DNA from: Actinomycetota bacterium
Lineage (GTDB): Bacteria > Actinomycetota > Actinomycetes > Propionibacteriales > Propionibacteriaceae
Direction of reading: 5' to 3'
Length of the DNA stretch: 59,764 nucleotides
Assembly: GCA_020161755.1 (NCBI GenBank)
Contig: JAIUOS010000027.1
Span: 1-59,764, forward strand
In this document: in pieces, positions 36,360 through 43,922 of the stretch
Position numbering within the stretch: position 1 is the first letter of the stretch
How the letters are laid out: each line of letters opens with the position of its first letter
Position numbers and translations under genes: made by a program
The notes under the pieces: generated by a model
The model's input: only the letters and a program-made list of their open reading frames with translations
Database searches by the model: none
What the model was told of the DNA's origin: nothing

Positions 36360-38059
36360 GGCGTGGGAACCATCCACGACAGGGGGCCGGCCTGGAGGAC
36401 GACCAGGATCGTGAAGTAGGCCAGCAGGCCCAGGCTCCACAGGACGACCTTGCGGAAGATGTCGCCCTCCTTGTGGATCATGCCGACGGCCGCGGCGGCG
36501 ACCGCGAGGTTCTGCGGCGAGATCATCTTGCCCATCACGCCGCCGGAGGAGTTGGCGGCGGCCATCAGCACCGGGTTGAGCCCGGCCTTCTCGGCGGCGG
36601 TCACCTGCAGCAGGCCGAACAGGGCGTTGGCCGAGGTGTCGGAACCGGTGATCGCGACGCCGATCCAGCCGATCAGCGGCGACACCACCGCGAAGGCGCC
36701 GACCAGCCCGACGGCGAGCGCGTTGCCGAGCACCGCGGTCTGGCCGGACAGGTTCATCACGTAGGCCAGCGCCAGCACGCTGAGGACGGTGACGATGGTG
36801 AACTTCAGCTGCTTGATGGTGGTCAGGTAGGCCTGTACGGCGTCCTTGGCCTTCACCTTGTAGAAGAAGCAGGTGATGATGCCGGACAGGAGCAGCAGGG
36901 TGCCGGTGGCGCGCAGGTGGTCGAGCGTGAAGATCGCCGCGACCGGCTTGCCGGCGGAGTTCTGGATCATCGACACCGTGGCGCCGTTGGCGTCCGTGGT
37001 GTTGAGGCCCGGCCAGGGGAACTTGACCTGACCGATGCTCAGCAGCCACGCCTTCACGGCCGGGATCTGGCTGATCGAGAAGACCACGATGATGATCGCG
37101 TACGGGGCGATGGCACCCCAGATGCGGCGGCTGCCGGTGGCGGTGATCTCGGCGTAGTGCGCGAGCTTGCCGGAGGTGAGCGCTGCGGCCTCCTCGTCCG
37201 GGACGACGGAGTGGTCGAGCGGCAGCGGGTTGGACGGCTTCCAGAACCGCAGCATGACGAGCACGACCGCGATGGTGACCAGGGACGCGACCACGTCCGT
37301 GATCTCGACGGTGATGAAGTTGGACGTGACGAACTGGGCCAGGCCGAAGACGATGCCGGCGACGACGGCGACCGGCCAGGTCTGGCGGACGCCACGCCAG
37401 CCGTCCACCAGGAAGACCAGGACCAGCGGCACGATGGCGGCGACGAACGGGGTCTGGCGTCCGGCCATCTGCGACAGCACGTGGGTGGTGAGTTCGGGGT
37501 GGGTGGACGCGACCGCGCCGGACAGGGCGATGATCGGGGCACCCATCGCGCCGAACGCGACCGGGGCGGTGTTGGCGAGCAGGGAGACGATCGCCGACTT
37601 GATCGGCTTCATGCCGGCAGCCATCAGCATGGCGGCGGAGATGGCGACCGGGGCGCCGAAGCCGGCCAGGGCCTCCATCAGGGCGCCGAAGCAGAAGGCG
37701 ATCAGGATCGCCAGGATGCGCTGGTCGTCCGAGATCGAGCGGATCAGCTGGCCGAGGGTCTCGAACCAACCGGTGATGACCGAGAGTTGGTAGACCCAGA
37801 TCGCGTTCACGAGGATCCACATGATCGGGAAGGCGCCGTAGAAGGCGCCCTCGGCGGTGGCGCTGAACGCCATGGCTGCGGGCATCCCCCAGCCGATGAT
37901 CGCGACCGCGATGGACGCGACGAGCCCGATCAGCGCTGCCAACCAGGCCTTGACCTTGAAGACGCCGAGCAGGAGGAACAGCAGGATCAGGGGCAGGGCG
38001 GCGAGCAGGGCGGAAAGGGCCAGGCTTCCTGCGATCGGGGCGAGCGGCTGGGTGAACAC
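36356..38059 (-). CDS. lctP: L-lactate permease family transporter LctP
   Basis: A 567-residue polytopic protein of the LctP family, which takes up L- and D-lactate (and glycolate) with protons. Characteristic segments are ALMEALAGFGAPVAISAAML, GAMGAPIIALSG, GVAITGSDTSANALFG and NSSGGVMGKMISPQNLAVA. The GTG at 38059 is chosen, because AGGAG lies 9 bases upstream; the frame runs further to 38287 without support. It heads the lctP-D-lactate dehydrogenase operon, divergent from the GntR regulator. Confidence 0.9.
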   Translation of the reverse strand: MFTQPLAPIAGSLALSALLAALPLILLFLLLGVFKVKAWLAALIGLVASIAVAIIGWGMPAAMAFSATAEGAFYGAFPIMWILVNAIWVYQLSVITGWFETLGQLIRSISDDQRILAILIAFCFGALMEALAGFGAPVAISAAMLMAAGMKPIKSAIVSLLANTAPVAFGAMGAPIIALSGAVASTHPELTTHVLSQMAGRQTPFVAAIVPLVLVFLVDGWRGVRQTWPVAVVAGIVFGLAQFVTSNFITVEITDVVASLVTIAVVLVMLRFWKPSNPLPLDHSVVPDEEAAALTSGKLAHYAEITATGSRRIWGAIAPYAIIIVVFSISQIPAVKAWLLSIGQVKFPWPGLNTTDANGATVSMIQNSAGKPVAAIFTLDHLRATGTLLLLSGIITCFFYKVKAKDAVQAYLTTIKQLKFTIVTVLSVLALAYVMNLSGQTAVLGNALAVGLVGAFAVVSPLIGWIGVAITGSDTSANALFGLLQVTAAEKAGLNPVLMAAANSSGGVMGKMISPQNLAVAAAAVGMIHKEGDIFRKVVLWSLGLLAYFTILVVLQAGPLSWMVPTP

Positions 38060-38098
38060 CGTGTGGATCTCCTCACTGAGATTGACCGACGGGTAAGA

Positions 38099-38109
38099 TT
38101 GTCGGACAA
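38099..38109. promoter_or_regulatory. GntR/FadR-type operator between lctP and its regulator
   Basis: TTGTCGGACAA is an inverted repeat (TTGTC-n-GACAA) fitting the TNGTNNNACNA consensus of FadR/LldR-type GntR regulators. A second half-site GGACAA occurs about 35 bp downstream. It sits 40 bp before the lctP start and is well placed to repress it. Confidence 0.6.
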
Positions 38110-38186
38110 GTGGACTTGCTGCGCAAGAGTTTGGGCCGGACAATGTGGCTAGGATTCGTCCAGAACTGGAGAGCAGGAGTGGCCGG

Positions 38187-38885
38187 ATGGTCCGCAATCT
38201 CGTGGTGACGTCGGTGATCGACGCCGTGGTCGAGGACCTGAAGGAACAGGTCCTCTCCCGGGAGCTGGGCCCCGGGACGCCCCTCACCGAGGCCGAGGTC
38301 GCGTCACGCTACGACATCGCCCGGGCCACCGCGAAGGCCGCGATCGAGCGGCTGGTGGCCGAGAAGGTCCTCGTCCGCAAGAACCACAAGACCGCGCGCG
38401 TGGTGAAGCTCGGGCCCGCGGACGTCCGCGACATCTACCGGACGCGCGGCTACCTGGAGGCCGAGGTGCTGCGCCGGCTCGCCGAGCGCCGCGAGGTGCC
38501 GCAGGAGGCGCGCGCGGCCAACGCCGAGATCGACGCCCAGTGGCGGCAGGGATCCTGGGAGATCGTCGACCCCGACATGCGCTTCCACACCTCGCTGATC
38601 GACTCGCTCGGCAGTGCGCGGACGAGCGCGGTGTACGGCTCGCTGGCCTTCGAGGTGAAGCTCTGCATGGCCCAGCTCCAGGGCAGCCAGCGGCTCAGCC
38701 CCGAGATCATCGTGGCCGACCACGCGCGGATCATGGACCTGATCGAGGCCGGGGACGCCGCCGGCGCGTCCGAGATGCTCGACGAGCACCTGGCCCGGGC
38801 CCGGGAACTCCTCGCCGGCGCCCTCGGTGGCGAGCCCGGCCCGGAGGCGTCGCGCCCGTCCTCGGCGCTCCAGCCGTCCGTCTGA
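38187..38885 (+). CDS. GntR-family transcriptional regulator (FCD type, LldR-like)
   Basis: A 232-residue regulator. The winged helix (TPLTEAEVASRYDIARATAK, RLVAEKVLVRKN) is followed by an FCD effector domain with conserved Asp/His ligands (DPDMRFHTSLID, VADHARIMDLIEAGD, EHLARAREL). The ATG at 38187 is chosen over 38145 because it begins the conserved region. Divergent from lctP-D-lactate dehydrogenase and probably its lactate-responsive repressor. Confidence 0.8.
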   Translation: MVRNLVVTSVIDAVVEDLKEQVLSRELGPGTPLTEAEVASRYDIARATAKAAIERLVAEKVLVRKNHKTARVVKLGPADVRDIYRTRGYLEAEVLRRLAERREVPQEARAANAEIDAQWRQGSWEIVDPDMRFHTSLIDSLGSARTSAVYGSLAFEVKLCMAQLQGSQRLSPEIIVADHARIMDLIEAGDAAGASEMLDEHLARARELLAGALGGEPGPEASRPSSALQPSV

Positions 38886-38925
38886 CCGCCCTCGGGATCT
38901 CCCCCGCCCCAGCGGACCGAATTGG

Positions 38926-39060
38926 GGACCGAATTGGGGACGGTTCCCAACCCAGTCCGGGACCGAATTGGGGACGGTTCCCAACCCGGTCCGGGCCCGA
39001 ATTGGGGACGGTTCCCAACCCGGTCCGGGACCGAATTGGGGACGGTTCCCCACTCGGTCC
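38926..39060. repeat. Four 34-bp tandem palindromic repeats (family R2)
   Basis: Units start at 38926, 38960, 38994 and 39028, each with GGACCGAATTGGGGACGG, TTCCCAAC and CGGTCC. Each unit is a palindrome of its own. A partial unit lies just before 38926. The array fills the gap between the GntR gene (plus) and the DUF3152 gene (minus). It is not a CRISPR: there are no unique spacers. Confidence 0.9.
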
Positions 39061-39067
39061 GTCGAGG

Positions 39068-39898
39068 TCAGGGGAAGGGCCAGGGGTTCGACACGCAGCC
39101 GCTGAGGTCGGCGGACTGGGCCATCGTGACCGGCGCCGGCTTCCCCTTCTTCGCGCAGTCGTCGGCCTTCTCGCCGAGCAGTCGTCCGATGCCGTGGTTG
39201 ACCAGATAGGTCTGCCAGTCGCCCTTCGCCTGGTAGGTGGGCGGCAAGCCCTTCCACCAGGAGGCGTCGATCACCACGTCGCCGGCGTCCACGCAGCTGC
39301 CGCCGCCGTCGGCCTTGCAGAGCTTGCCCAGGGTGCCCGGCGCGGCGATCGTGATGGTGAAGTCCGCCTTGCTCTCCTTCGCCACGAGCGCGAACCGGAC
39401 GCTGCCGCTGCCGGCCCAGCTCCGCGGGTCGTTGAGCACCGCAGCCACCTGCTGGCCGACCTTGTCGGCGTCCAGCTTGGCGGAGGTCTCGACCCGGACG
39501 CTGTAGCGGTGCAGTGATCCGGCCGAACCGGCGGCGGACACGTTGACGCCAGCGGTGGCGAACGATCCGGACGACTTCACGGCGGGCCAGTCCGCGGACG
39601 GCGTGGGGCTGGGGCTCGTGCTCGCCGACGAGGTCGGCGTCCCGGAGTCCGTGGCTGTCGGAGTGACGGACGGCGTGGCGGTGGTCGGCGCAGGGAGCGG
39701 CGTGACCGAGGTCGTCGGACGCCCCTCGCGGTGCACCGGGGCGGTCACAGAGGTGGCCCACACCGCCAGCGCGGCCACCAGGGCGACGCCGACGACCGTG
39801 GAAGCGATCGCGAGCGGATTCTGCCGCAGCCAGGTGAAGAGCCCGGCCACCCGCGTCCGGATCGTCGTCCCGGGGCTCGACGGGGTGGGCTCGTTCAC
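39068..39898 (-). CDS. DUF3152 protein with degenerate zinc site
   Basis: A 276-residue protein. One membrane helix (about 28-48) and a Thr/Ser/Pro-rich stalk lead to a DUF3152 domain: HRYSVRVETSAKLDADKV, GSVRFALVAKE, VDAGDVVIDASWW and PAPVTMAQSADLSGCVSNPWP. Family members carry HExGHxLGxxH, a metalloprotease-like site. Here the site reads NHGIGRLLGEKADDC, so Glu and two His ligands are lost. Secreted or membrane-anchored; likely catalytically dead. GTG start at 39898. Confidence 0.8.
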   Translation of the reverse strand: MNEPTPSSPGTTIRTRVAGLFTWLRQNPLAIASTVVGVALVAALAVWATSVTAPVHREGRPTTSVTPLPAPTTATPSVTPTATDSGTPTSSASTSPSPTPSADWPAVKSSGSFATAGVNVSAAGSAGSLHRYSVRVETSAKLDADKVGQQVAAVLNDPRSWAGSGSVRFALVAKESKADFTITIAAPGTLGKLCKADGGGSCVDAGDVVIDASWWKGLPPTYQAKGDWQTYLVNHGIGRLLGEKADDCAKKGKPAPVTMAQSADLSGCVSNPWPFP

Positions 39899-39959
39899 CC
39901 CGACAGACTAGCCAGCCCCGCGTCCCCGCCCCCGTCCGCCCCACCGTGGCGACGACATC

Positions 39960-40075
39960 GGAGACGGTTCTTCGATCCGCCGAATCTCGGCGGAGAAAGG
40001 GGACGGATCATCACGGACGCCCGAAGATCTGTCCCCGATTCCCGCCAGAATCTGGCGGATCGAAGAACCGTCCCC
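39960..40075. repeat. Large hairpin with approximately 50-bp imperfect arms
   Basis: Arms 39960-40009 and 40026-40075 pair along their length with about nine mismatches. They contain GGGGACGGTTCTTCGATCCGCC-like blocks, related to the R2 family. The element lies between the DUF3152 start and the rplI 3' end. Confidence 0.85.
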
Positions 40076-40093
40076 GGGGGCGGGGGGAACGAC

Positions 40094-40129
40094 GAAGCGC
40101 CGGACGCCCCGAAGGACGGCCGGCGCTTC
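40094..40129 (-). terminator. Terminator-like hairpin after rplI
   Basis: Perfect 10-base arms GAAGCGCCGG/CCGGCGCTTC with a 16-nt loop lie 10 bases after the rplI stop (minus strand). No T-tract follows, as is common in high-GC actinobacteria. Confidence 0.65.
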
Positions 40130-40138
40130 CGGTACGAC

Positions 40139-40585
40139 TCAGGCGGCGACGACACCCACGGTGATGTGGGCGACCACACCGGAGGTCAGCTTGATGCCGA
40201 CCAGGTGGCTGCCGACGGTCTTGATCGGCTTGGCGATCTCGACGGCGCGCTTGTCGAGGGCCGGGCCACCGGCCTTCTTCACCGCGAGCACGATGTCGGC
40301 CGGGGTCACCGCGCCGAACAGCTTGCCGTTGTCGCCGGCGTGGGCGGGCAGGGCGACCTGGAGGGCCTCCAGCTGCTCGCGCACCTGGACGGCGTGCTCG
40401 GTGCCACGGATCTCACGGGCGTCCCGCGCCCGCTTGATGCCCTCGATCTGCTTCTCTGCACCGCGGGTCCACTTGATCGCGAAGCTCCGCGGGAGCAGGA
40501 AGTTACGGCCGTAGCCGTCCTTCACCTCGACGACGTCACCGGGCACGCCCAGGTGGTCGACGGGGGCAGTCAGAATCAACTTCAT
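40139..40585 (-). CDS. rplI: Ribosomal protein bL9
   Basis: 148 residues, [30 protein letters not shown] pattern (shortened here) with the typical N-terminal RNA-binding domain, long helix and C-terminal domain ([25 protein letters not shown]). Last gene of the rpsF-ssb-rpsR-rplI operon, 16 bases after rpsR. Full length. Confidence 0.97.
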   Translation of the reverse strand: MKLILTAPVDHLGVPGDVVEVKDGYGRNFLLPRSFAIKWTRGAEKQIEGIKRARDAREIRGTEHAVQVREQLEALQVALPAHAGDNGKLFGAVTPADIVLAVKKAGGPALDKRAVEIAKPIKTVGSHLVGIKLTSGVVAHITVGVVAA

Positions 40586-40601
40586 CTCTGGTTCCCCCTG
40601 C

Positions 40602-40838
40602 TCAGCGAGCGGTCGAGGCGTAGGGCAGCAGCGCCAGTTCGCGGGCGTTCTTCACCGCGATGGCGACCTTGCGCTGCTCCTGCACCGAGAGGCCGGTGAC
40701 ACGACGAGCGCGGATCTTGCCCCGCTCGGAGATGAACTTCCGCAGCGTGGCGGTGTCCTTGTAGTCGATGGTGCCGATGCGAATGCTCTTCGCAGGGGCG
40801 ATCTTCTTCGATTTCAACGGCTTGCGCTGTTGGGCCAT
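40602..40838 (-). CDS. rpsR: Ribosomal protein bS18, zinc-free form
   Basis: 78 residues with the bS18 core [19 protein letters not shown] and [20 protein letters not shown]. The N-terminal CxxC pair of zinc-binding S18 proteins is absent: the N-terminus is [19 protein letters not shown]. It is embedded between ssb and rplI as usual. It can work without zinc; whether a second, zinc-type paralogue exists cannot be seen. Confidence 0.95.
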   Translation of the reverse strand: MAQQRKPLKSKKIAPAKSIRIGTIDYKDTATLRKFISERGKIRARRVTGLSVQEQRKVAIAVKNARELALLPYASTAR

Positions 40839-40921
40839 TGTGGTGCTCTCCTTTGAAAGCCCGGCTCTGTGCCGGAATGACGTGTACGGATGCCGTCCGG
40901 TTCACCGGACGACGGGGTCGA

Positions 40922-41425
40922 TCAGAACGGGGGCTCTTCGCTCTGGGCCGAGGCCCAGGGGTCGGCGCCGCCGGAACGATCATTGCTCGACCCGCCGGAG
41001 TTGCTCCACGAGCCACCGGACGAGCCGCCGCCGGAGTAGCCGCCGCCACCGCCACTGCCGCTCGAGGAGCGGGTGACCTTGGCAGTCGCATACTTCAGCG
41101 CGGGACCGATCTCCTCGACCTCGACCTCGAACACCGTGCGCTTCTCGCCCTCGCGGGTTTCGTAGCTGCGGGAACGCAGCCGGCCCTGGACGATGACCCG
41201 CATCCCCTTGGTGAGGGACTCGGCAACGTTCTCGGCCGCCTGGCGCCACACGGCGCAGTTGAGGAACATGGCGTCGCCGTCCTTCCACTCGCCGCTCTGG
41301 CGGTCGAAGTTTCGCGGCGTGGAGGCGACGGTGAAGTTCGCCACAGGTGCCCCGGACGGGGTGAAGCGCAGCTCCGGGTCGGCGGTCAGGTTACCGACCA
41401 CGGTGATGATGGTTTCGCCAGCCAT
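40922..41425 (-). CDS. ssb: Single-stranded DNA-binding protein
   Basis: 167 residues. N-terminal OB fold ([50 protein letters not shown]), then a Gly/Ser-rich flexible tail ending in the acidic protein-interaction tip SEEPPF. Protects ssDNA in replication and repair. In the operon between rpsF and rpsR. Confidence 0.95.
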   Translation of the reverse strand: MAGETIITVVGNLTADPELRFTPSGAPVANFTVASTPRNFDRQSGEWKDGDAMFLNCAVWRQAAENVAESLTKGMRVIVQGRLRSRSYETREGEKRTVFEVEVEEIGPALKYATAKVTRSSSGSGGGGGYSGGGSSGGSWSNSGGSSNDRSGGADPWASAQSEEPPF

Positions 41426-41512
41426 GTGAGTTTCTTTCGATCGGACGTGGGCCTTGCGGACCCCCCAAGCCTGTCAGTAGCCACCGACAGTCCGCGAGGG
41501 TTCTCCGGCGAT

Positions 41513-41803
41513 TCAGTGCAGGTCGGGGCGGATCACCTTGGTCCGCAGGATCTGCTCGTTGAGGGTGAACTGGCGATCCAGTTCCTTCACGACGGCCGGC
41601 TCAGCGGTCACGTTCAGGACGATGTAGATGCCTTCGGACTTCTTGTTGATGTCGTAAGCCAGGCGACGCCGGCCCCACACATCCTGGTTGTCCACCGTGC
41701 CGCCGGCCTTGGTCAGGCCGGCGAGCGGCTTCTCCAGCAGGCCGTTCACCTGACGGTCGTCAACCTCCGGGTCGACGATCACCACGATTTCGTACTTGCG
41801 CAT
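41513..41803 (-). CDS. rpsF: Ribosomal protein bS6
   Basis: 96 residues, [16 protein letters not shown] and [21 protein letters not shown] motifs. The ATG at 41803 has an exceptional GAGGAGGTGG binding site (41811-41820). First gene of the ribosomal/ssb operon. A hairpin at 41835-41855 in its leader may serve autoregulation by the S6:S18 pair. The open frame upstream to 41929 is not used. Confidence 0.95.
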   Translation of the reverse strand: MRKYEIVVIVDPEVDDRQVNGLLEKPLAGLTKAGGTVDNQDVWGRRRLAYDINKKSEGIYIVLNVTAEPAVVKELDRQFTLNEQILRTKVIRPDLH

Positions 41804-41834
41804 ACGCGAACTCCACCTCCTCTGGTCTAGAGCG

Positions 41835-41855
41835 GCCATGGGCGGTTCCCATGGC
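41835..41855 (-). promoter_or_regulatory. Hairpin in the rpsF leader (possible S6:S18 site)
   Basis: Perfect 8-bp stem GCCATGGG/CCCATGGC with loop AACCG, 32 nt before the rpsF start. S6:S18-binding leader motifs known from other bacteria present an unpaired CCG next to a stem. The match is suggestive only. Confidence 0.4.
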
Positions 41856-41948
41856 AGGAGGGCGTACTTTCGACTGCCACCAGGACAGCCGAGGACGAAG
41901 CTTACCGGCAGCGCGCTCGCTGCGGCCAATCGGCGACCGGCCCGGGCC

Positions 41949-42248
41949 TCAGCCGTCCTGCCGCGGACGGACGGACGGGGCGCCGCCGCCGGCGAGCCCG
42001 TCGGCGTCCGCCGTGCAGCCCTCCCACAGGCCCTGCGGCAGATCGGACGCGAGCCCCAGCTCGGCGACGAGGACGAGGAAGCTCTCCCGCAGCGCGGGCG
42101 CGGGCAGGTGGCGGCCGCTGAGCCAGCCCTGAGCGGTGGCGCTCGGCACTCCGGCGATGCGCGCGACGGCGCGGATCGACAGGTGGCGGGCCAGTCGGCT
42201 CTCGTTCATCAGGCGGGCGAACTCGGCGTGCCCTTCGGGGTGGGTCAC
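41949..42248 (-). CDS. Small HTH protein, paralogue of the nSTAND N-terminus
   Basis: 99 residues. Residues 10-75 ([49 protein letters not shown]) are almost the same as the first 75 residues of the nSTAND protein at 43923-45500 and of the small protein at 45539-45799. It is an XRE-like helix-turn-helix with no other domain. GTG at 42248 is the likely start. Lies upstream of, and divergent from, the secreted peptidase gene. Confidence 0.7.
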   Translation of the reverse strand: MTHPEGHAEFARLMNESRLARHLSIRAVARIAGVPSATAQGWLSGRHLPAPALRESFLVLVAELGLASDLPQGLWEGCTADADGLAGGGAPSVRPRQDG

Positions 42249-42384
42249 CCGTCCAGAATGGCACTCATCGCGCCCGCGCACCTGCTGTCCGGGAGCGCTC
42301 TGCCCCAACGGCCAGTCAAGACCCGCCCGGGAGCGGTCGTTCGTGGGGTACCGTGCCGCATCCCCCCCGATGAGGAGTCCCCCC

Positions 42385-43893
42385 ATGCGCAGACGGCTCA
42401 CCGCCCTGATCGCCGCGGCCACGGCGTCCACGCTGCTGTGGGCGGCGCCGTCCCCGGCCGCCGTCGCCAAGGCGCCGGCCGGTCCGTCCAGCCTGTCGAC
42501 CAACACGATCGACGCACACCTGGGCTACATGCCGCAGAGCGGCTGCTCGCCCACCGCCAAGCCGGGCACGACCGCGCTGCTGAAGCTGCTCATCTCCACC
42601 TGGGGCGGCAGTTCGTCGGGCATCTCGCGGGCGTGCGGCGTCGGCACGACGTCCGAGCACAAGGAGGGACGCGCCCTCGACTGGCACATGGACGTGAAGT
42701 CGGCCAGCCAGCGCAAACGGGTCGACAAGGCGCTCGACTGGCTGACCGCGAACAACGGCGAGGTCGCCTACCGGCTGGGCGTGATGTACGTCATCTGGAA
42801 CCAGCACATCTGGTCGCTGTACTACCCCGAGCTGGGCTGGCGGAAGATGGCCGACCGCGGCTCCTACACCGCCAACCACAAGAACCACGTGCACATCTCG
42901 CTGTCCTGGGACGGCGCGTACAAGCAGACCTCGTGGTGGACGGGCGTCCCGATCACGTCGCCGCTGAACTCCAAGTGCGGGGTGGGGGGCGCCCGGGCCT
43001 GCCTGCCCACGATCTCCCGGACGACGAGGAGCTGGCCCTACCAGGACACCGAGGTGCCGGCGTCGTTCCTGCCGGCGCCGTGGACGAAGCCGGGCATCGG
43101 CGGCGGCCCGCAGGTGGGCCGGACGCTGACCGCGGTGCCCGGCACCTGGGTGGCGGACGGCGCCACGCTCTCCTACCAGTGGACGGCCGACTCCAAGGCG
43201 ATCGACGGCGCCACCGCGTCCACCTTCGCGGTGACCTCCGCCCAGCTCGGCAAGGCGATCCGCGTGAAGGTGACGGCAACGTCCGGGACGAGCGTGGTCA
43301 CCAAGACTTCGGACGGCACCACCGACGTGCTCAAGGGACGGTTCACGACCGTGCCGACCCCGACCGTCGAGGGCACGGTGGCGACCGGCCGGACCGTTAC
43401 CGTCGAACCCGGCACCTGGGTGGGCACGCCCGACACCCTCACCATCACGTGGAAGCGCAACGGCAAGGCGATCAAGGGGGCCAGCGGGGTCGGGCTGACC
43501 AGCTACACGCTCACCTCGTCCGACACCGGCGAGAAGCTGACCGTGACCGTGACCGCCCGCCGCGCGGGCTTCGTCACCAAGAGCCGCACCTCGACGTCGC
43601 TCAGGGTGGCGAAGGGGGCGTTCACGAGCACGCCCACGCCCACGATCTCAGGGGACGCGGTGGCCGGGAGCACGCTGACCGCCGTCCCGGGCACGTGGGC
43701 CCCGGAGCCGACGAAGCTCGCCTACCAGTGGTACCTGGACGGCGCCAAGATCTCGAAGGCGACCACCTCGACCTACACGCCGTCGGCTGCCCAGGTGGGC
43801 AAGGAGCTGGTCGTGCGGGTGACCGGCACCCTCGCCGGCTACACCACGGCCGCGGTGGACTCCGAGCCCGTCACCGTCAGCGCCGCCCCGTAG
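42385..43893 (+). CDS. Secreted M15-like peptidase with Ig-like repeats
   Basis: 502 residues. Signal peptide (about 1-26). A domain with TSEHKEGRALDWHMD and NHKNHVHIS resembles VanY/M15-type D-Ala-D-Ala peptidases: His and Asp zinc ligands, and a second HxH. Then three repeats of about 80 residues, each with VGRTLTAVPGTW, LSYQW and GKxxxVxVT patterns, an Ig-like wall or surface module common in actinobacterial exoproteins. Probably trims peptidoglycan. ATG at 42385 follows GAGGAG; the ATG at 42370 overlaps that site and is rejected. Confidence 0.75.
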   Translation: MRRRLTALIAAATASTLLWAAPSPAAVAKAPAGPSSLSTNTIDAHLGYMPQSGCSPTAKPGTTALLKLLISTWGGSSSGISRACGVGTTSEHKEGRALDWHMDVKSASQRKRVDKALDWLTANNGEVAYRLGVMYVIWNQHIWSLYYPELGWRKMADRGSYTANHKNHVHISLSWDGAYKQTSWWTGVPITSPLNSKCGVGGARACLPTISRTTRSWPYQDTEVPASFLPAPWTKPGIGGGPQVGRTLTAVPGTWVADGATLSYQWTADSKAIDGATASTFAVTSAQLGKAIRVKVTATSGTSVVTKTSDGTTDVLKGRFTTVPTPTVEGTVATGRTVTVEPGTWVGTPDTLTITWKRNGKAIKGASGVGLTSYTLTSSDTGEKLTVTVTARRAGFVTKSRTSTSLRVAKGAFTSTPTPTISGDAVAGSTLTAVPGTWAPEPTKLAYQWYLDGAKISKATTSTYTPSAAQVGKELVVRVTGTLAGYTTAAVDSEPVTVSAAP

Positions 43894-43922
43894 GAGGCCG
43901 CCGGGTTCCCCGCGCGCTAGGT

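Noticed and set aside
33525-37820. 1431-codon frame including part of lctP
   Set aside because: Only the part from 36359 is protein-like; upstream it is a shadow of the permease gene.
38926-39060. CRISPR array
   Set aside because: Units are contiguous 34-bp repeats with no unique spacers and no cas genes nearby.
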